Positions 27,818-37,581 of a stretch of DNA of 58,079 nt are shown here, piece by piece. Within the stretch, counting starts at the first letter, position 1, and every line of letters begins with the position of its first letter. This DNA is from Mesorhizobium sp. LSJC280B00 (lineage in GTDB: Bacteria; Pseudomonadota; Alphaproteobacteria; Rhizobiales; Rhizobiaceae). The stretch lies in contig NZ_AYVL01000013.1 in NCBI RefSeq assembly GCF_000502835.1, forward strand, positions 71,018 to 129,096. Reading direction: 5' to 3'. The translations under genes and the position numbers were made by a program. Under the pieces are notes generated by a model that saw only the letters and a program-made list of their open reading frames with translations, had not been told where the DNA came from and did not search any database.

Positions 27818-28237
27818 TCACCAATCCGCGATACGATCGCCGCCGACGAATTGTGCGCTTTTCTCAGTATATTCAAACAGTTCGATCTTCACGCCGTTGG
27901 GGTCGCGGATCCAAGCCTGGTAGGTGTCATCGCACGCGCGTTTCTTTGAAGTGACATCAACGCCCTTTGACCTCAGTTGGGCGATCGCGGCATCGATGTT
28001 TTCCACTTCGAGGCAGAAGTGGTTGATCTGGTTCCAGTCGCTATAGCTCGCGCCGTCTTTCTGGAACACCTCGACATGGCTGCGGCTGCCGCAATTGAGG
28101 TAGAAGCCGAAAATCTTCCCGTCGCGCAGGAAATTGAACTGGGTGTCCATGCCGAGGACGTCCCGATAGAAGCTTCGCGTCATCTCCAGGTCATTCGCGA
28201 AAATGCAAACGTGAGCGAGCTGCTTTACCTTGATCAT
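27818..28237 (-). CDS. VOC (glyoxalase/bleomycin resistance) family protein
   Basis: A 139-residue protein with two beta-alpha-beta-beta-beta modules. Possible metal ligands fit the glyoxalase I pattern: H9 in AHVCIF, E56 in HVEVF, H73 in NHFCLEV and E119 in KIELFEY. The ATG at 28237 (MIKVKQLAH) has AGGAG upstream and gives the family's usual N-terminus; in-frame codons further upstream are rejected. It could be a lactoylglutathione lyase or a related dioxygenase. It lies downstream of folC on the same strand, 61 bases away. Confidence 0.8.
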   Translation of the reverse strand: MIKVKQLAHVCIFANDLEMTRSFYRDVLGMDTQFNFLRDGKIFGFYLNCGSRSHVEVFQKDGASYSDWNQINHFCLEVENIDAAIAQLRSKGVDVTSKKRACDDTYQAWIRDPNGVKIELFEYTEKSAQFVGGDRIADW

Positions 28238-28298
28238 GATTGGCTCCTGGCGGTGGTCTGATAAGTGTGGCGTCACCGTGGCCCGGCTGAAGCACGCC

Positions 28299-29624
28299 TC
28301 AAGCCGGCGGCGTGCCGTTTTCGGCCAATACCGCGCCGGCCAGGTAAAGTGACCCGCCAATCAGGATGCGCGGCGGCGGTCCGTCCCATGTGTCGCGCAG
28401 CAGCATCAGTGCGTTTGCAACGGAACTAACCGGTTCGGCCGACAAGCCTGCCTCGATGGCGCGGGTCGCCAGTTCGTCGTTCGGCACGCCGGCGTCGCTC
28501 AGGCTCACCGGCACGGTGTAGACGTGCCGCACCAGCCCTTTGAAGGCGCGGAAATAGCCGCTTTGGTCCTTGGTGTTGATCATGCCCGAGATCAGGAACA
28601 GCGGCCGCGGGTTCTTTTCCTCCTGCTCGGCCAGGGCCTCAGCGACGACCACGCCGGCGCCGGGATTATGGCCGCCGTCGAGCCAGATGTCGGCGCCCTT
28701 CGGCGCCAGTTCGCTCAGCCGTCCTTGCGGCAGCTTTTGCATGCGGCCCGGCCAGGCAACATTCGCCATCGCCTTCTCGGCAGCGCGGTGGCTGATCTCG
28801 AAGCCCGCCGCCTTGACCGCCGCGATCGCCGCCGCCGCATTGGCGAATTGATGGCGCCCCGGCAGGCGCGGCGGCGGCAGGTCCATCAATCCGTCTTCGT
28901 CCTGATAGACCATGCGGCCGTTTTCCTCATAGGCAAGGAAATCCTGGCCATAGACGAAGGCGGGGCAGTCGAGCCGCTCGGCGGTTTCGATGAGCACCTG
29001 CTGGGCCGTCTCGCTTTCCTGCGCGCCGATGACGACCGGGCATCCGCGCTTGATGATGCCGGCCTTTTCGGCGGCGATCAGCTCGACGCGGTCGCCGAGA
29101 TAGGCTTCGTGGTCGAGCGACACCGGCATGATCACCGACACGGCCGGTTCGGCGATGACATTGGTGGCGTCGAAGCGGCCGCCAAGGCCAACCTCGAGGA
29201 TGACGGCATCGGCCGGATGTTCGGAAAACAGCAGGAAGGTGACGGCGGTGAGGATTTCGAAGACGGTGATCTTCTGGCCTTGATTGGCTTTGGCGACGCG
29301 GGCGATGGCTTCGGCGAAGACCTTGTCGTCCACCAGCCTGCCGCCGCCATCTGCGGCCAGCCGGTAGCGCTCGTGCCAGTTCACCAGATGTGGCGAGGTG
29401 TGGACGTGGACGCGGTAGCCGGCGGCTTCGAGCAGCGCCCGTGAAAAAGCAGCACAGGAGCCCTTGCCGTTGGTGCCGGCGATGTGGATGACCGGCGGCA
29501 ACTGGTCTTGCGGATTGCCGAGGCGCTCGAGCAGCCGCGAAATGCGGTCGAGCGAAAGGTCGAAGCCCTTCGGGTGAAGCGCCATCAGGCTTTCGATTTC
29601 GCGGTCGGCGGCAAGCGTGGTCAT
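28299..29624 (-). CDS. folC: Dihydrofolate synthase / folylpolyglutamate synthase
   Basis: A 441-residue Mur-ligase-family enzyme that adds glutamate to dihydropteroate and extends folate polyglutamate tails. The P-loop HIAGTNGKGS is at about 47-56, HTSPHLVNWHER follows, and the EVGLGGRFDATN and WLDGGHNPGA signatures are present. It lies 62 bases downstream of accD and closes the trpFBA-accD-folC run. Confidence 0.96.
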   Translation of the reverse strand: MTTLAADREIESLMALHPKGFDLSLDRISRLLERLGNPQDQLPPVIHIAGTNGKGSCAAFSRALLEAAGYRVHVHTSPHLVNWHERYRLAADGGGRLVDDKVFAEAIARVAKANQGQKITVFEILTAVTFLLFSEHPADAVILEVGLGGRFDATNVIAEPAVSVIMPVSLDHEAYLGDRVELIAAEKAGIIKRGCPVVIGAQESETAQQVLIETAERLDCPAFVYGQDFLAYEENGRMVYQDEDGLMDLPPPRLPGRHQFANAAAAIAAVKAAGFEISHRAAEKAMANVAWPGRMQKLPQGRLSELAPKGADIWLDGGHNPGAGVVVAEALAEQEEKNPRPLFLISGMINTKDQSGYFRAFKGLVRHVYTVPVSLSDAGVPNDELATRAIEAGLSAEPVSSVANALMLLRDTWDGPPPRILIGGSLYLAGAVLAENGTPPA

Positions 29625-29686
29625 GAAGGAATCCTACGCGCGCGCACAACGGCACACAACAGCCGCTCGCGCCGCGTGATGTCGCG

Positions 29687-30613
29687 TCAGGCTTGCGGCC
29701 GGGCTTCGGCCGGTATCGCCACCGGCGGCAGGATTTCCGGCTCCCGCGGGTTTTGCTCTTCCGGCAGCTTGAGCAGCATTCTCAGCAGCCGCGCAACCGT
29801 CTGGCGCATCTCCAGCCGCGACACCACCATGTCGACCATGCCGTGTTCCATCAGATATTCGGCGCGCTGGAAGCCGTCGGGCAGCTTTTCGCGGATGGTC
29901 TGCTCGATGACGCGCGGTCCGGCAAAGCCGATCAGCGCCCCGGGCTCGGCAATGTGCACGTCGCCCAGCATGGCGTAGGAGGCGGTGACGCCGCCGGTCG
30001 TCGGGTTGGTCAGGACGACGATGTAGGGAAGGCCGGCCTCCTTCAGCCTGTCGACGCCAATCGTGGTCCGCGGCAGCTGCATGAGCGACAGGATGCCTTC
30101 CTGCATGCGGGCGCCGCCGGAGGCCGCAAACAGGATCAGCGGCCGCTTGCGCTGCAAGGCGACCTCGAAACCATGCACGATGGCGTCGCCGGCCGCCATG
30201 CCGAGCGAGCCGCCCATGAAGGCAAAATCCTGCACCGTCACCACCACCGGCAGGCCCTCGACCGTGCCCAGCGCATTGATGATGGCATCTTCCATGCCGG
30301 TCTTGGCCTTGGCATCCTTCAGCCGGTCAATGTAGCGCTTTTCGTCGCGGAACTTGAGTGGATCCTGAACGACCTTGGGGTTTTCCAGCGTCTCGTATTT
30401 GCCGTCGTCGAGGAAGAATTTCAGCCGTTCCTTTGCCGATATCTTCATATGATGGCCGGAGGACGGAATGACGAACTGGTTCTGCTCCAGATCCTTATGG
30501 AACACCATTTCACCGGTCTCGGGATCCTTGATCCACAGGTTTTCCGGCATGTCGGTGCGGCGGCCGAGCATCGAATTGATCTTCGGACGGACGTAATTGG
30601 TGATCCAGTTCAT
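29687..30613 (-). CDS. accD: Acetyl-CoA carboxylase carboxyltransferase subunit beta
   Basis: A 308-residue subunit that, with AccA, moves the carboxyl group from biotin to acetyl-CoA to make malonyl-CoA for fatty acid synthesis. The crotonase-like core is clear ([50 protein letters not shown]). The N-terminal zinc ribbon is present in alignment but has lost all four cysteines: the E. coli CDSC and CPKC positions read DPET and IPSS here. It follows trpA by 37 bases in an operon with the trp genes. Confidence 0.96.
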   Translation of the reverse strand: MNWITNYVRPKINSMLGRRTDMPENLWIKDPETGEMVFHKDLEQNQFVIPSSGHHMKISAKERLKFFLDDGKYETLENPKVVQDPLKFRDEKRYIDRLKDAKAKTGMEDAIINALGTVEGLPVVVTVQDFAFMGGSLGMAAGDAIVHGFEVALQRKRPLILFAASGGARMQEGILSLMQLPRTTIGVDRLKEAGLPYIVVLTNPTTGGVTASYAMLGDVHIAEPGALIGFAGPRVIEQTIREKLPDGFQRAEYLMEHGMVDMVVSRLEMRQTVARLLRMLLKLPEEQNPREPEILPPVAIPAEARPQA

Positions 30614-30650
30614 CGCTTCGGCTCCTGTCCCTTAAGAAGACGTAGGAAGA

Positions 30651-31490
30651 TTATTCGGCGGCAGCAAGGCGAGCCGCGCGAACCCCTTGCGAAAGCCCGC
30701 TGACCAGCGTGGCGACGGCCTCGGCCGGATCGGCGGTCTTTTCGCCCTTCGGCCCGAGCACGTTGGCGACGGCATTGACAATCGCGGTGCCGACAACGAC
30801 GCCGTCGGCCGACGCGCCGATGGTGCGCGCCTGCTCGGCGGTCTTGACGCCGAAGCCGACGCAGACCGGCAGGTCGGTATGGCTCTTGATGCGCTTGACT
30901 GCTGCCGCCACCTTGCCGGTGTCGGCCAGCGCCGAACCGGTAATGCCGGTCATCGAGACGTAGTAGACGAAACCCGACGTGTTCTGCAGCACCTTGGGCA
31001 GGCGCTTGTCGTCGGTGGTCGGCGTCGCCAGCCGGATGAAATTGATGCCGGCCTTGAGTGCCGGGATGCAAAGCTCCTCGTCCATCTCAGGCGGCAGGTC
31101 GACGACGATCAGCCCGTCTATACCGCTGGCCAGCGCATCGCTCAGGAAGCGCTCGACGCCGTAGATGTAGATCGGATTGTAATAGCCCATCAAGACGATC
31201 GGGGTTTCACTGTCGCCGGCGCGGAATTCCGAGGCCATCTTCAGCGTTTTGACCAGTGTCTGGCCGCCCTTCAGCGCCCGCAGGCCGGCCGCCTGGATCG
31301 CCGGGCCGTCGGCCATTGGATCGGAAAACGGCATGCCGAGCTCGATGATGTCGCTGCCGGCGCCGGGCAGCGCCTTCATGATCGACAGGGAGGTGTCGTA
31401 GTCCGGGTCGCCGCCCATGAAATAGGTGACGAGTGCCGGTCGACCTTCGGCCTTCAGCTTTGCCATGCGGCGGTCGATGCGAGTGGCCAT
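30651..31490 (-). CDS. trpA: Tryptophan synthase alpha chain
   Basis: A 279-residue TIM barrel that cleaves indole-3-glycerol phosphate to indole, which tunnels to TrpB. Catalytic E50 (DIIELGMPF) and D61 (MADGP) are in place, and the phosphate-binding GFGVKTAEQ loop is visible. It starts two bases after the trpB stop, so the two are coupled. Confidence 0.97.
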   Translation of the reverse strand: MATRIDRRMAKLKAEGRPALVTYFMGGDPDYDTSLSIMKALPGAGSDIIELGMPFSDPMADGPAIQAAGLRALKGGQTLVKTLKMASEFRAGDSETPIVLMGYYNPIYIYGVERFLSDALASGIDGLIVVDLPPEMDEELCIPALKAGINFIRLATPTTDDKRLPKVLQNTSGFVYYVSMTGITGSALADTGKVAAAVKRIKSHTDLPVCVGFGVKTAEQARTIGASADGVVVGTAIVNAVANVLGPKGEKTADPAEAVATLVSGLSQGVRAARLAAAE

Positions 31491-31492
31491 GA

Positions 31493-32743
<1,251 letters not shown>

Positions 32744-32776
32744 CGCCGATCTCCTGGTCTGCGGTTTGAAGCGTGG

Positions 32777-33436
32777 TCAGGCGGCGCGGTTGTCGCGTGC
32801 TGCCCCGACGGCCCGGAAAAATTGTTCGATCAGCGCCGGTTCCTTGACGCCCGGCGCGCTTTCCACGCCCGAAGAAATATCTATTCCGGGCGGGTTCACG
32901 AGCCGAACGGCGTCGCCGATATTTCCAGCATTGAGCCCACCGGAAAGCATGTAATCGACGCCGGCGTCAAGGCCGGCAAGAATGCGCCAGTCGAAGGCAA
33001 GACCGTTGCCGCCCGGCAATTCCGAATTCCTAGGCGGCTTGGCATCGAACAGAAAGCGGTCGGCAATGCCGACGAAGGGTTTTACCTGCTCGAGATCGGC
33101 AGCCTCGCTGACCGGCAGCGCCTTCATCACCGGCAAGCCGTAGCGCGCCTTCACCTCGGCCACCCGCTCAGGGGTTTCGGCGCCGTGAAGCTGCAGCATG
33201 TCGGGCTGCATTTTTTCGACGATCTCATCCAGAAACGCGTCGCCGGCGTCGACCGTCACCGCAACCGCCTTGGCCCTGCCGCGCGCCGCTTCGCGCAGGC
33301 GGCCAGCTTCCGCCGGCTCGACATAGCGCGGGCTTTTGGCAAAGAAAATGAAGCCGACATGGCTGGCGCCGCCGGCCAATGCCGCGGCCAGTGCCTTGTC
33401 GGTCTTCAACCCGCATATCTTGATGTCGAGCGCCAT
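32777..33436 (-). CDS. trpF: Phosphoribosylanthranilate isomerase
   Basis: A 219-residue TIM barrel catalysing the Amadori rearrangement of phosphoribosylanthranilate. The catalytic cysteine is C8 in IKICGLK, and the general acid Asp is in VTVDAGD; the SGGLNAGN phosphate loop is near the C-terminus. The ATG at 33436 (MALDIKICG) was chosen because family members start just before this strand. It heads trpF-trpB-trpA-accD-folC; its upstream region carries a 29-base tandem repeat. Confidence 0.95.
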   Translation of the reverse strand: MALDIKICGLKTDKALAAALAGGASHVGFIFFAKSPRYVEPAEAGRLREAARGRAKAVAVTVDAGDAFLDEIVEKMQPDMLQLHGAETPERVAEVKARYGLPVMKALPVSEAADLEQVKPFVGIADRFLFDAKPPRNSELPGGNGLAFDWRILAGLDAGVDYMLSGGLNAGNIGDAVRLVNPPGIDISSGVESAPGVKEPALIEQFFRAVGAARDNRAA

Positions 33437-33501
33437 GGCGCGGGATTGGCACGAAACGGCCAAAGAGTCGAGAAAAAGCATCCTGTTTGCCGCCAGCGCG
33501 G

Positions 33502-33575
33502 AACGCGCTACCTTGCTAATGTAAGAGCGCAACGCGCTACCTTGCTAATCTAAGAACGCAACGCGCTGCCTTGCT
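33502..33575. repeat. 29-base tandem direct repeat upstream of trpF
   Basis: Units start at 33502, 33531 and 33560 with a period of exactly 29. Copies 1 and 2 differ at only two positions and share AACGCGCTACCTTGCTAAT; copy 3 matches for about 16 bases. The array lies between divergent trpF (minus) and the small gene at 33604 (plus), where both promoters must be. Confidence 0.85.
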
Positions 33576-33603
33576 CAGGCACAAAGGCGGGAGAACAAAG
33601 ATC

Positions 33604-33822
33604 ATGCCGGAAAAGACCGTCGCGGAACTCAGGCAAAAGCTGGCGCAGGCCCATGAGGTCATCGCTCATTTGATGGACAAGGCCGCCTTCAACGGCGCCG
33701 AGGCGCACCGGGCGCTGGCTTATTTCAGCAACGATGGCTTCGAGAAGGATTTCCTGCCCTGGCCGCGCCACGCCGACGAGGGGCTGCGGCCGGAGGAGTT
33801 GAACGCGGCCAATGACGATTGA
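33604..33822 (+). CDS. Small conserved-looking hypothetical protein
   Basis: A 72-residue charged protein, MPEKTVAELRQKLAQAHEV at the start, with a helical first half that could form a coiled coil, and a DFLPWPRHADEGL segment later. GGGAG lies upstream of the ATG at 33604, and codon use matches the neighbours. It stands alone, divergent from trpF. No family was recognised. Confidence 0.55.
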   Translation: MPEKTVAELRQKLAQAHEVIAHLMDKAAFNGAEAHRALAYFSNDGFEKDFLPWPRHADEGLRPEELNAANDD

Positions 33823-33853
33823 GCAATTAAGCCCTGATCAAAAGCGCACTCTG

Positions 33854-34321
33854 TCAATGGAGTGTTCCTCCTCTCAACGCGCAACTTAGGTTGTTCATGG
33901 CCTCCAACGGAAAGTCATGTTTGCGCCAGTTTTCCTTGTAACCTTTGAGGCCATGTGTGTTCAAAACCTCACGCGCGGCACTGAGAACTGCTTCTGCGAA
34001 CTCTCGCAACCCGCATGTGGCTTCAAGTTTCACCTCGCCGAAGTCGTCTGGCTCGTCAGACCAGATTTCTGAAAATTCCAGTATCTGCACTCTGACAAAA
34101 GCGCCTTCTGGCACCAGGACGAAGCGATACTCACCGGGCTCATCACAGAAGCGTGCGACCGAATACCTGGTGCCTTTCAGCGCGTTCAGCGTGGCGCCAA
34201 GCAACTCGTTGAGGGCATCGCCCAGATAAGACGCCGCCACGGTCGCCTGAAGGTCCCCAACCGTGACATCGCACATCGCCCAGCCCGCTCCAATCAGCCG
34301 GTATTCCATCCGCGCAGGCAT
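33854..34321 (-). CDS. Hypothetical protein downstream of the metallopeptidase gene
   Basis: About 155 residues (start ATG at 34321, or 34309 at MEYRLIGAGW). It starts three bases after the stop of the YgjP-like gene, which suggests cotranscription. It is probably a soluble alpha/beta protein with many acidic residues and no signal peptide. Base composition looks lower in GC than the flanking genes, suggesting more recent acquisition. The pattern is reminiscent of stand-alone immunity-type proteins, but no family was recognised and no toxin gene is adjacent. Confidence 0.5.
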   Translation of the reverse strand: MPARMEYRLIGAGWAMCDVTVGDLQATVAASYLGDALNELLGATLNALKGTRYSVARFCDEPGEYRFVLVPEGAFVRVQILEFSEIWSDEPDDFGEVKLEATCGLREFAEAVLSAAREVLNTHGLKGYKENWRKHDFPLEAMNNLSCALRGGTLH

Positions 34322-34324
34322 CAA

Positions 34325-35083
34325 TCACTCGAACGCGATCGCCTGCAGCGCGCCGCCATTGCGCTTGAGCCAGTCCTTGCAGCGCTCGGTGTCCGGGCAA
34401 AGCTGCTCGCATAATTTCCAGAATTTCGGGCCGTGGTTCATCTCCTTGAGGTGCGCCACCTCATGCGCGACGAGGTAGTTTATCACCGGCCGCGGCGCCA
34501 TCATGATGCGCCAGGAAAACGACAGATTGCCGTCCGACGTGCAGGACCCCCAGCGGCTCGACGTATCCTTGAAGCGGATCGCCTTGGCCCGCTTGCCAAT
34601 CGCCGCGCTGTGCTTCGTCACCAGCGCCTCGATCTCGCGCTTGGCTTCGCGCTTCAGGAAATCGGCGATGCGGCGCGGCAGATGCACGCGTTCGCCATGC
34701 ACGATCATCAGCGGTCCGCGCTCGTCGCGCGACAGCGTGACGGTTCCGCGTTTCGACGGTTCATGGACGATGCGATGCGGCACACCGCGCACCGGTACCT
34801 TGATGCCGGGCCGCACCTGTGGCCGGTTGGGTACCTTGGCCAGCCTTTGCTCCAGCCAGTCCTGATGGCGGTCGAGGAATTTTTCCACCTCGCCGCGGCG
34901 CAGCCCCGGCGGCACGGTGATGCGCAGGCCGCGGCCGCCGGAGTCGATACGCAGCGTCAGGCGGCGGGCGCGGTCGTTCTCGACGATCTTGAGCGGCAGC
35001 GTGCGGCCGGCAACGCAATGCTCGCGCTCCACGACGGGCGTGGGCTTGGGTTTCGCCGGGGTGCGGAAGAAGCCGAATGACAT
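34325..35083 (-). CDS. YgjP-like (SprT/M48 class) metallopeptidase
   Basis: A 252-residue protein of the YgjP-like metallopeptidase family (DUF45). The zinc site HEVAH (H207, E208, H211) and a third ligand H217 in MNHGPKFW are present, preceded by the diagnostic SRWGSC motif at 176-181. A strand-rich N-terminal domain (RRLTLRIDSGGRGLRITVP) is usual in the family. The substrate is unknown. It is upstream of the unknown gene ending at 33854. Confidence 0.88.
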   Translation of the reverse strand: MSFGFFRTPAKPKPTPVVEREHCVAGRTLPLKIVENDRARRLTLRIDSGGRGLRITVPPGLRRGEVEKFLDRHQDWLEQRLAKVPNRPQVRPGIKVPVRGVPHRIVHEPSKRGTVTLSRDERGPLMIVHGERVHLPRRIADFLKREAKREIEALVTKHSAAIGKRAKAIRFKDTSSRWGSCTSDGNLSFSWRIMMAPRPVINYLVAHEVAHLKEMNHGPKFWKLCEQLCPDTERCKDWLKRNGGALQAIAFE

Positions 35084-35121
35084 TCCGGGACGATACGCGA
35101 TTCGAGGGAAACGAATAGAAC

Positions 35122-35158
35122 AAAAAAGAAACGGCGCCGCTGACGCGACGCCGTTTTT
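35122..35158 (-). terminator. Terminator after the DUF2852 gene
   Basis: AAACGGCG (35129-35136) and CGCCGTTT (35149-35156) form a perfect stem. On the minus strand it is followed by CTTTTTTG, so it serves the gene ending at 35184. The plus-strand side also has TTTTT, but no plus-strand gene precedes it. Confidence 0.85.
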
Positions 35159-35183
35159 GAATTATTTATCGGGGCAAGGACCT

Positions 35184-35672
35184 TTACTCGTCGAGCAGGC
35201 CTGGCGTGGAATTACCGCCGCGTTTGTTGTTCGTCGTCGAGCCGGTTGACCCACCGGTCGTGGGCGACGTCGACTTGTTGCGGTTGGCCATGAAGCGGTC
35301 GAACTCTTCCTGGTCCTTGGCGCGGCGCAATTCGCGGGCATATTCGTCGAACTCGCTCAGCATCTCGTCGAGCTTGCGGCGTTCCTCGGCAAGCCGCTCG
35401 AGTTCCTTTTCGCGCCAGTCGTCGAAAGCGACGTTGCCGGTGCGGGCGGAGCCATGGCCCCAGCGCGCGGCCTTGTCGGAGCCGCGGCGGCAGCCGGCGA
35501 AGATGCCGTCTGTGGCGCGATTGACGTCACGCTTGAAGCCCTCGAGCCGGTCGCCCCAGATGATGTAGGCGAGCATGGCGAAGCCGAGCGGCCAGAACAC
35601 CATGAACCCGATCACCATCAACGCGATGGTCGCCGGCGTCCAGGCCGGACGGATCAATGCAGATGTGTTCAT
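35184..35672 (-). CDS. DUF2852 domain membrane protein
   Basis: A 162-residue protein beginning MNTSALIRPAWTP. One hydrophobic stretch (about residues 14-40) probably forms one or two helices, followed by WGDRLEGFKRDV and a long charged coiled-coil-like region, LERLAEERRKLDEMLSEFD. This is the layout of DUF2852 proteins, found mainly in Hyphomicrobiales. The ATG at 35672 is preferred to longer in-frame reading. It is followed by a strong terminator, and its function is unknown. The 258 bases upstream to 35930 hold only a short GC hairpin near 35827-35843. Confidence 0.8.
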   Translation of the reverse strand: MNTSALIRPAWTPATIALMVIGFMVFWPLGFAMLAYIIWGDRLEGFKRDVNRATDGIFAGCRRGSDKAARWGHGSARTGNVAFDDWREKELERLAEERRKLDEMLSEFDEYARELRRAKDQEEFDRFMANRNKSTSPTTGGSTGSTTNNKRGGNSTPGLLDE

Positions 35673-35930
35673 TTCTCCCAATCCTTCAGTTGGAGACAGC
35701 CAAATCCGGCTGCGTGAAATCGAAATGGGATGGAGAAAACGGCGATTCAAGACAGCGACCGCCAAAACCGGACAAGCGGCTGAAATGATTATCGCTTTTT
35801 GAGCATTTCGAGGAAAAGAGCAGTCAGGCCCCGTAAGGGGGCAATGCCGCCGACGGTTCTGTAGTGAAAATCCAGCGCCGATCGCGTCTGCTGGCTGAGT
35901 GCAATGGTTTGACGCTTCGAAGCCGTCCGT

Positions 35931-36395
35931 TCAAAAATCCAGAGGCGCATTGTCGACGACCTCTTTCATCACGAAGAAGGTTCTGGTCTGGCGAACGCCA
36001 GGCAGTGCGATCAATTGGTCCCCGTGGATTCGGTTGAAATCCGCCATGTCACCAACCCTGATCTTCAGAAAATAATCGAAGTCGCCTGCCACCAGATGGC
36101 AGTCGAGGATGAATTTCAGCTTGGCGACGGCCTTTTCGAATTCCGCGAAACTCTCCGGGGTCGAACGGTCGAGTACGACGCCAACCATCACCAACGCGCC
36201 TCTGTCGACCTTCTGCGGGGTCACCATCGACCTGACATGGCTGATGTAGCCTTCATCGAACAGGCGTTGCGTCCGGCGGTGGCACGTCGCCGGGCTAACA
36301 GCGACCGACTGCGCCAGCTCCGCATTGGTCAGTCGCCCATTGCCCTGGAGCAGGCGCAACATTTTCAGGTCGATCCGGTCGAGCGCTGCGCGCAT
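35931..36395 (-). CDS. acdR: Lrp/AsnC family regulator, probable AcdR
   Basis: A 154-residue regulator with an N-terminal helix-turn-helix (IDLKMLRLLQGNGRLTNAEL to CHRRTQRLFDEGYI) and a C-terminal ligand-binding RAM domain. It is divergent from acdS with 170 bases between the start codons. In other proteobacteria an Lrp-like protein in this position (AcdR) activates acdS in response to aminocyclopropane carboxylate. That role is inferred here from position and family. Confidence 0.8.
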   Translation of the reverse strand: MRAALDRIDLKMLRLLQGNGRLTNAELAQSVAVSPATCHRRTQRLFDEGYISHVRSMVTPQKVDRGALVMVGVVLDRSTPESFAEFEKAVAKLKFILDCHLVAGDFDYFLKIRVGDMADFNRIHGDQLIALPGVRQTRTFFVMKEVVDNAPLDF

Positions 36396-36399
36396 GAAA

Positions 36400-36427
36400 G
36401 ATTCTTCCGTTATTCGGATTAAGAATC
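36400..36427. promoter_or_regulatory. Inverted repeat between acdR and acdS
   Basis: GATTCTT (36400-36406) and AAGAATC (36421-36427) flank an inner CCG-TTATT-CGG. The repeat starts four bases upstream of the acdR start codon and covers its ribosome site. It may be an autoregulatory site of the Lrp-type protein. The rest of the gap is AT-rich with TATTTTGGATATTC, as expected of Lrp boxes. Confidence 0.4.
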
Positions 36428-36565
36428 GAATATATATGACATTTCAATGCCATGAAGCGATATTTTGGATATTCTGGGCTCGATCTTTGAGAGCACATTT
36501 CAAGGCAGAGCTGATAGTGTTCATCGCACCACACCGCAATGAATGGAACAAGCGAGGGCACTCTC

Positions 36566-37579
36566 ATGCTCGAGAAATTCGAACGTTATCCGCTCACATT
36601 CGGGCCGACCCATATCGAGAAACTGGAGCGGCTTGGTGGTCATCTCGGCGGGAAGGTCGATCTCTATGCCAAGCGGGAGGATTGCAATTCCGGCCTTGCC
36701 TTCGGTGGCAATAAACTGCGCAAGCTCGAATATATCGTCCCGGACGCGATCGCCTCAAACGCCGACACACTGGTGTCGATCGGCGGCGTCCAATCCAACC
36801 ATACGCGCATGGTGGCGGCCGTCGCGGCGAAGATCGGCATGAAGTGCCGCCTCGTGCAGGAAAGCTGGGTGCCCCACGAGGACGCCGTCTACGATCGCGT
36901 CGGCAATATCCTTTTGAGCCGGATCATGGGCGCTGATGTCCAGATGGTCGATGAGGGTTTCGACATCGGGATTAGGGAAAGCTGGGAACAGGCAATCGCG
37001 GATGTGAAGGCCAAGGGTGGCAAACCCTATCCAATTCCGGCCGGGGCTTCGGTACACAAATATGGCGGCCTGGGCTATGTCGGCTTTGCCGAGGAGGTCC
37101 GCGCGCAGGAGAAGGAGCTCGGCTTTGCCTTCGACTACATCGTCGTTTGTACCGTCACCGGTTCGACTCACGCCGGCATGCTGGTCGGCTTCGCCAAGGA
37201 CGGCCGCGAGCGCAAGGTGATCGGCATCGACGCATCCTGCACCCCGGCGCAGACCAAGGCGCAAGTGCTCAAGATCGCGCAGAGCACCGCGACGCTGGTC
37301 GAACTCGGCAAGGAGCTCGATGAGAACGATGTCGTCCTGATCGAAGATTATGCCTATCCGGTCTACGGCGTCCCCTCGCAGGAGACGAAGGAAGCAATCC
37401 GTCTCTGCGCGCGTCTTGAAGGCATGATCACGGATCCGGTCTATGAGGGAAAATCCATGCAGGGCATGATCGATCTCGTGAGCAAGGGTTATTTTCCCAA
37501 GGGATCGAAAGTGCTCTACGCCCACCTTGGCGGCGCTCCGGCCATCAACGGATATGCTTATGCGTTCCGCAACGGCTGA
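36566..37579 (+). CDS. acdS: 1-aminocyclopropane-1-carboxylate deaminase
   Basis: A 337-residue PLP enzyme that splits the plant ethylene precursor ACC into 2-oxobutyrate and ammonia, lowering ethylene around roots and nodules. The PLP lysine is K50 in [11 protein letters not shown]. The residues separating true ACC deaminase from D-cysteine desulfhydrase are present: Tyr294-Glu295 in [10 protein letters not shown] and Leu322 in YAHLGGAPA. The ATG at 36566 (MLEKFERYP) is the family start and has GAGGG upstream. It stands among housekeeping genes beside an Lrp-type regulator, unlike the NifA-controlled symbiosis-island copies of some mesorhizobia. Confidence 0.94.
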   Translation: MLEKFERYPLTFGPTHIEKLERLGGHLGGKVDLYAKREDCNSGLAFGGNKLRKLEYIVPDAIASNADTLVSIGGVQSNHTRMVAAVAAKIGMKCRLVQESWVPHEDAVYDRVGNILLSRIMGADVQMVDEGFDIGIRESWEQAIADVKAKGGKPYPIPAGASVHKYGGLGYVGFAEEVRAQEKELGFAFDYIVVCTVTGSTHAGMLVGFAKDGRERKVIGIDASCTPAQTKAQVLKIAQSTATLVELGKELDENDVVLIEDYAYPVYGVPSQETKEAIRLCARLEGMITDPVYEGKSMQGMIDLVSKGYFPKGSKVLYAHLGGAPAINGYAYAFRNG

Positions 37580-37581
37580 AT

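Noticed and set aside
33502..33575. CRISPR array
   Set aside because: Repeat units are contiguous with a 29-base period and have no spacers, and no cas genes are nearby.
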